Of a stretch of 5,263 nucleotides of DNA, positions 5,084 to 5,263 are shown one piece after another. The notes below the pieces were generated by a model. It ran no database searches and was not told the origin of the DNA. It saw nothing but the letters and a program-made list of their open reading frames with translations. The first letter of the stretch is position 1, and the number at the start of each line of letters is the position of its first letter. This DNA is from PWVB01 sp964530185. Lineage in GTDB: Bacteria > Chloroflexota > Anaerolineae > B4-G1 > SLSP01. The stretch lies in contig CAZHBB010000161.1 in NCBI GenBank assembly GCA_964530185.1, positions 1 through 5,263 of the forward strand, in the 5' to 3' direction. The position numbers and the translations under genes are program-made.

Positions 5084-5263
5084 ATGAATGATCATTTTAC
5101 CCCGAAAGCCCTGTCCCTGTGGAACAAAATCCCCGCCTGGGCCCAGGAAAAGATCCTTTCCAATGTATGGTGCACCAAGTGCCAGGCCGTCACCACCATG
5201 GTCCAACCTCACGGCCAGGTCAAGGGAGGGGATCTGCTTCTCACCGGCACATGCAAGCGATGC
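5084..5263 (+). CDS. Small zinc-ribbon protein, 3'-truncated by the window end
   Basis: The first 60 codons of an open frame that continues past the window. Residues 10-27 look like an amphipathic helix with spaced tryptophans (L-W-N-K-I-P-A-W-A-Q-E-K-I-L). Two cysteine knuckles follow: C-T-K-C (30-33) and C-K-R-C (57-60), separated by 23 residues. That is the spacing of a treble-clef or rubredoxin-like zinc ribbon, with G-G-D-L-L-L-T-G (48-55) as the beta strand before the second knuckle. I recall small bacterial proteins of this shape with no assigned function. Nucleic-acid or protein binding is possible but unproven. GGAG (5071-5074) lies 9 nt before the ATG. The gene is separated from the amidohydrolase by 133 bp holding two hairpins, so it is probably its own transcript. 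Confidence 0.7.
   Translation, partial: MNDHFTPKALSLWNKIPAWAQEKILSNVWCTKCQAVTTMVQPHGQVKGGDLLLTGTCKRC

Noticed and set aside
1..5263. CRISPR array, tRNA/rRNA gene, insertion sequence or phage gene
   Set aside because: No regularly spaced direct repeats, cloverleaf-like segments, conserved rRNA blocks, transposase motifs or terminal inverted repeats were found by eye on either strand.

Overview
The window looks like ordinary bacterial chromosome. Genes are tightly packed and mostly have strong Shine-Dalgarno sequences, and the DNA is GC-rich with short AT-rich promoter gaps. I infer a member of the Chloroflexota (Anaerolineae-like) or a similar deep-branching environmental lineage. The inference rests on the style of the small lipoprotein (DUF333-like part plus a C-terminal beta domain), the polyglycine membrane protein and the short zinc-ribbon protein, all of which resemble proteins I associate with that group. 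No rRNA, tRNA, mobile element or CRISPR array is visible, so the assignment is tentative.

Layout: (1) 103-1032 (+), a DapA/NanA-superfamily class I aldolase-like enzyme that keeps the Schiff-base lysine but lacks several residues diagnostic of dihydrodipicolinate synthase. (2) Converging on it, 1064-2143 (-), a polytopic membrane protein with a polyglycine loop and an internally repeated S-x3-G-x-R-x2-W unit. (3) Upstream of that on the same strand, 2267-2839 (-), a stand-alone pyruvate-kinase-C-terminal-like protein (COG1751 type) with a GTG start and a near-perfect Shine-Dalgarno. (4) A divergent intergenic region, 2840-3000, with an AT-rich promoter-like block and overlapping inverted repeats. 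(5) 3001-3615 (+), a secreted lipoprotein. (6) 3811-4950 (+), a cytoplasmic metal-dependent amidohydrolase related to imidazolonepropionase. (7) After a strong hairpin at 4971-4999, the first 60 codons of a small zinc-ribbon protein (5084 to the window end).

The two minus-strand genes may form a loose operon (123 bp apart). The plus-strand genes 3001-3615, 3811-4950 and 5084 onward each have their own leader and look separately expressed. Nothing ties the genes into one pathway. The aldolase, the PK-C-like protein and the amidohydrolase are all plausibly soluble small-molecule enzymes, but their substrates cannot be read from the sequence. I see no convincing new multi-gene system. The most interesting points are the altered aldolase active site, the orphan PK-C-like gene, the internal repeat of the membrane protein, and several perfect inverted repeats at gene ends and in leaders.
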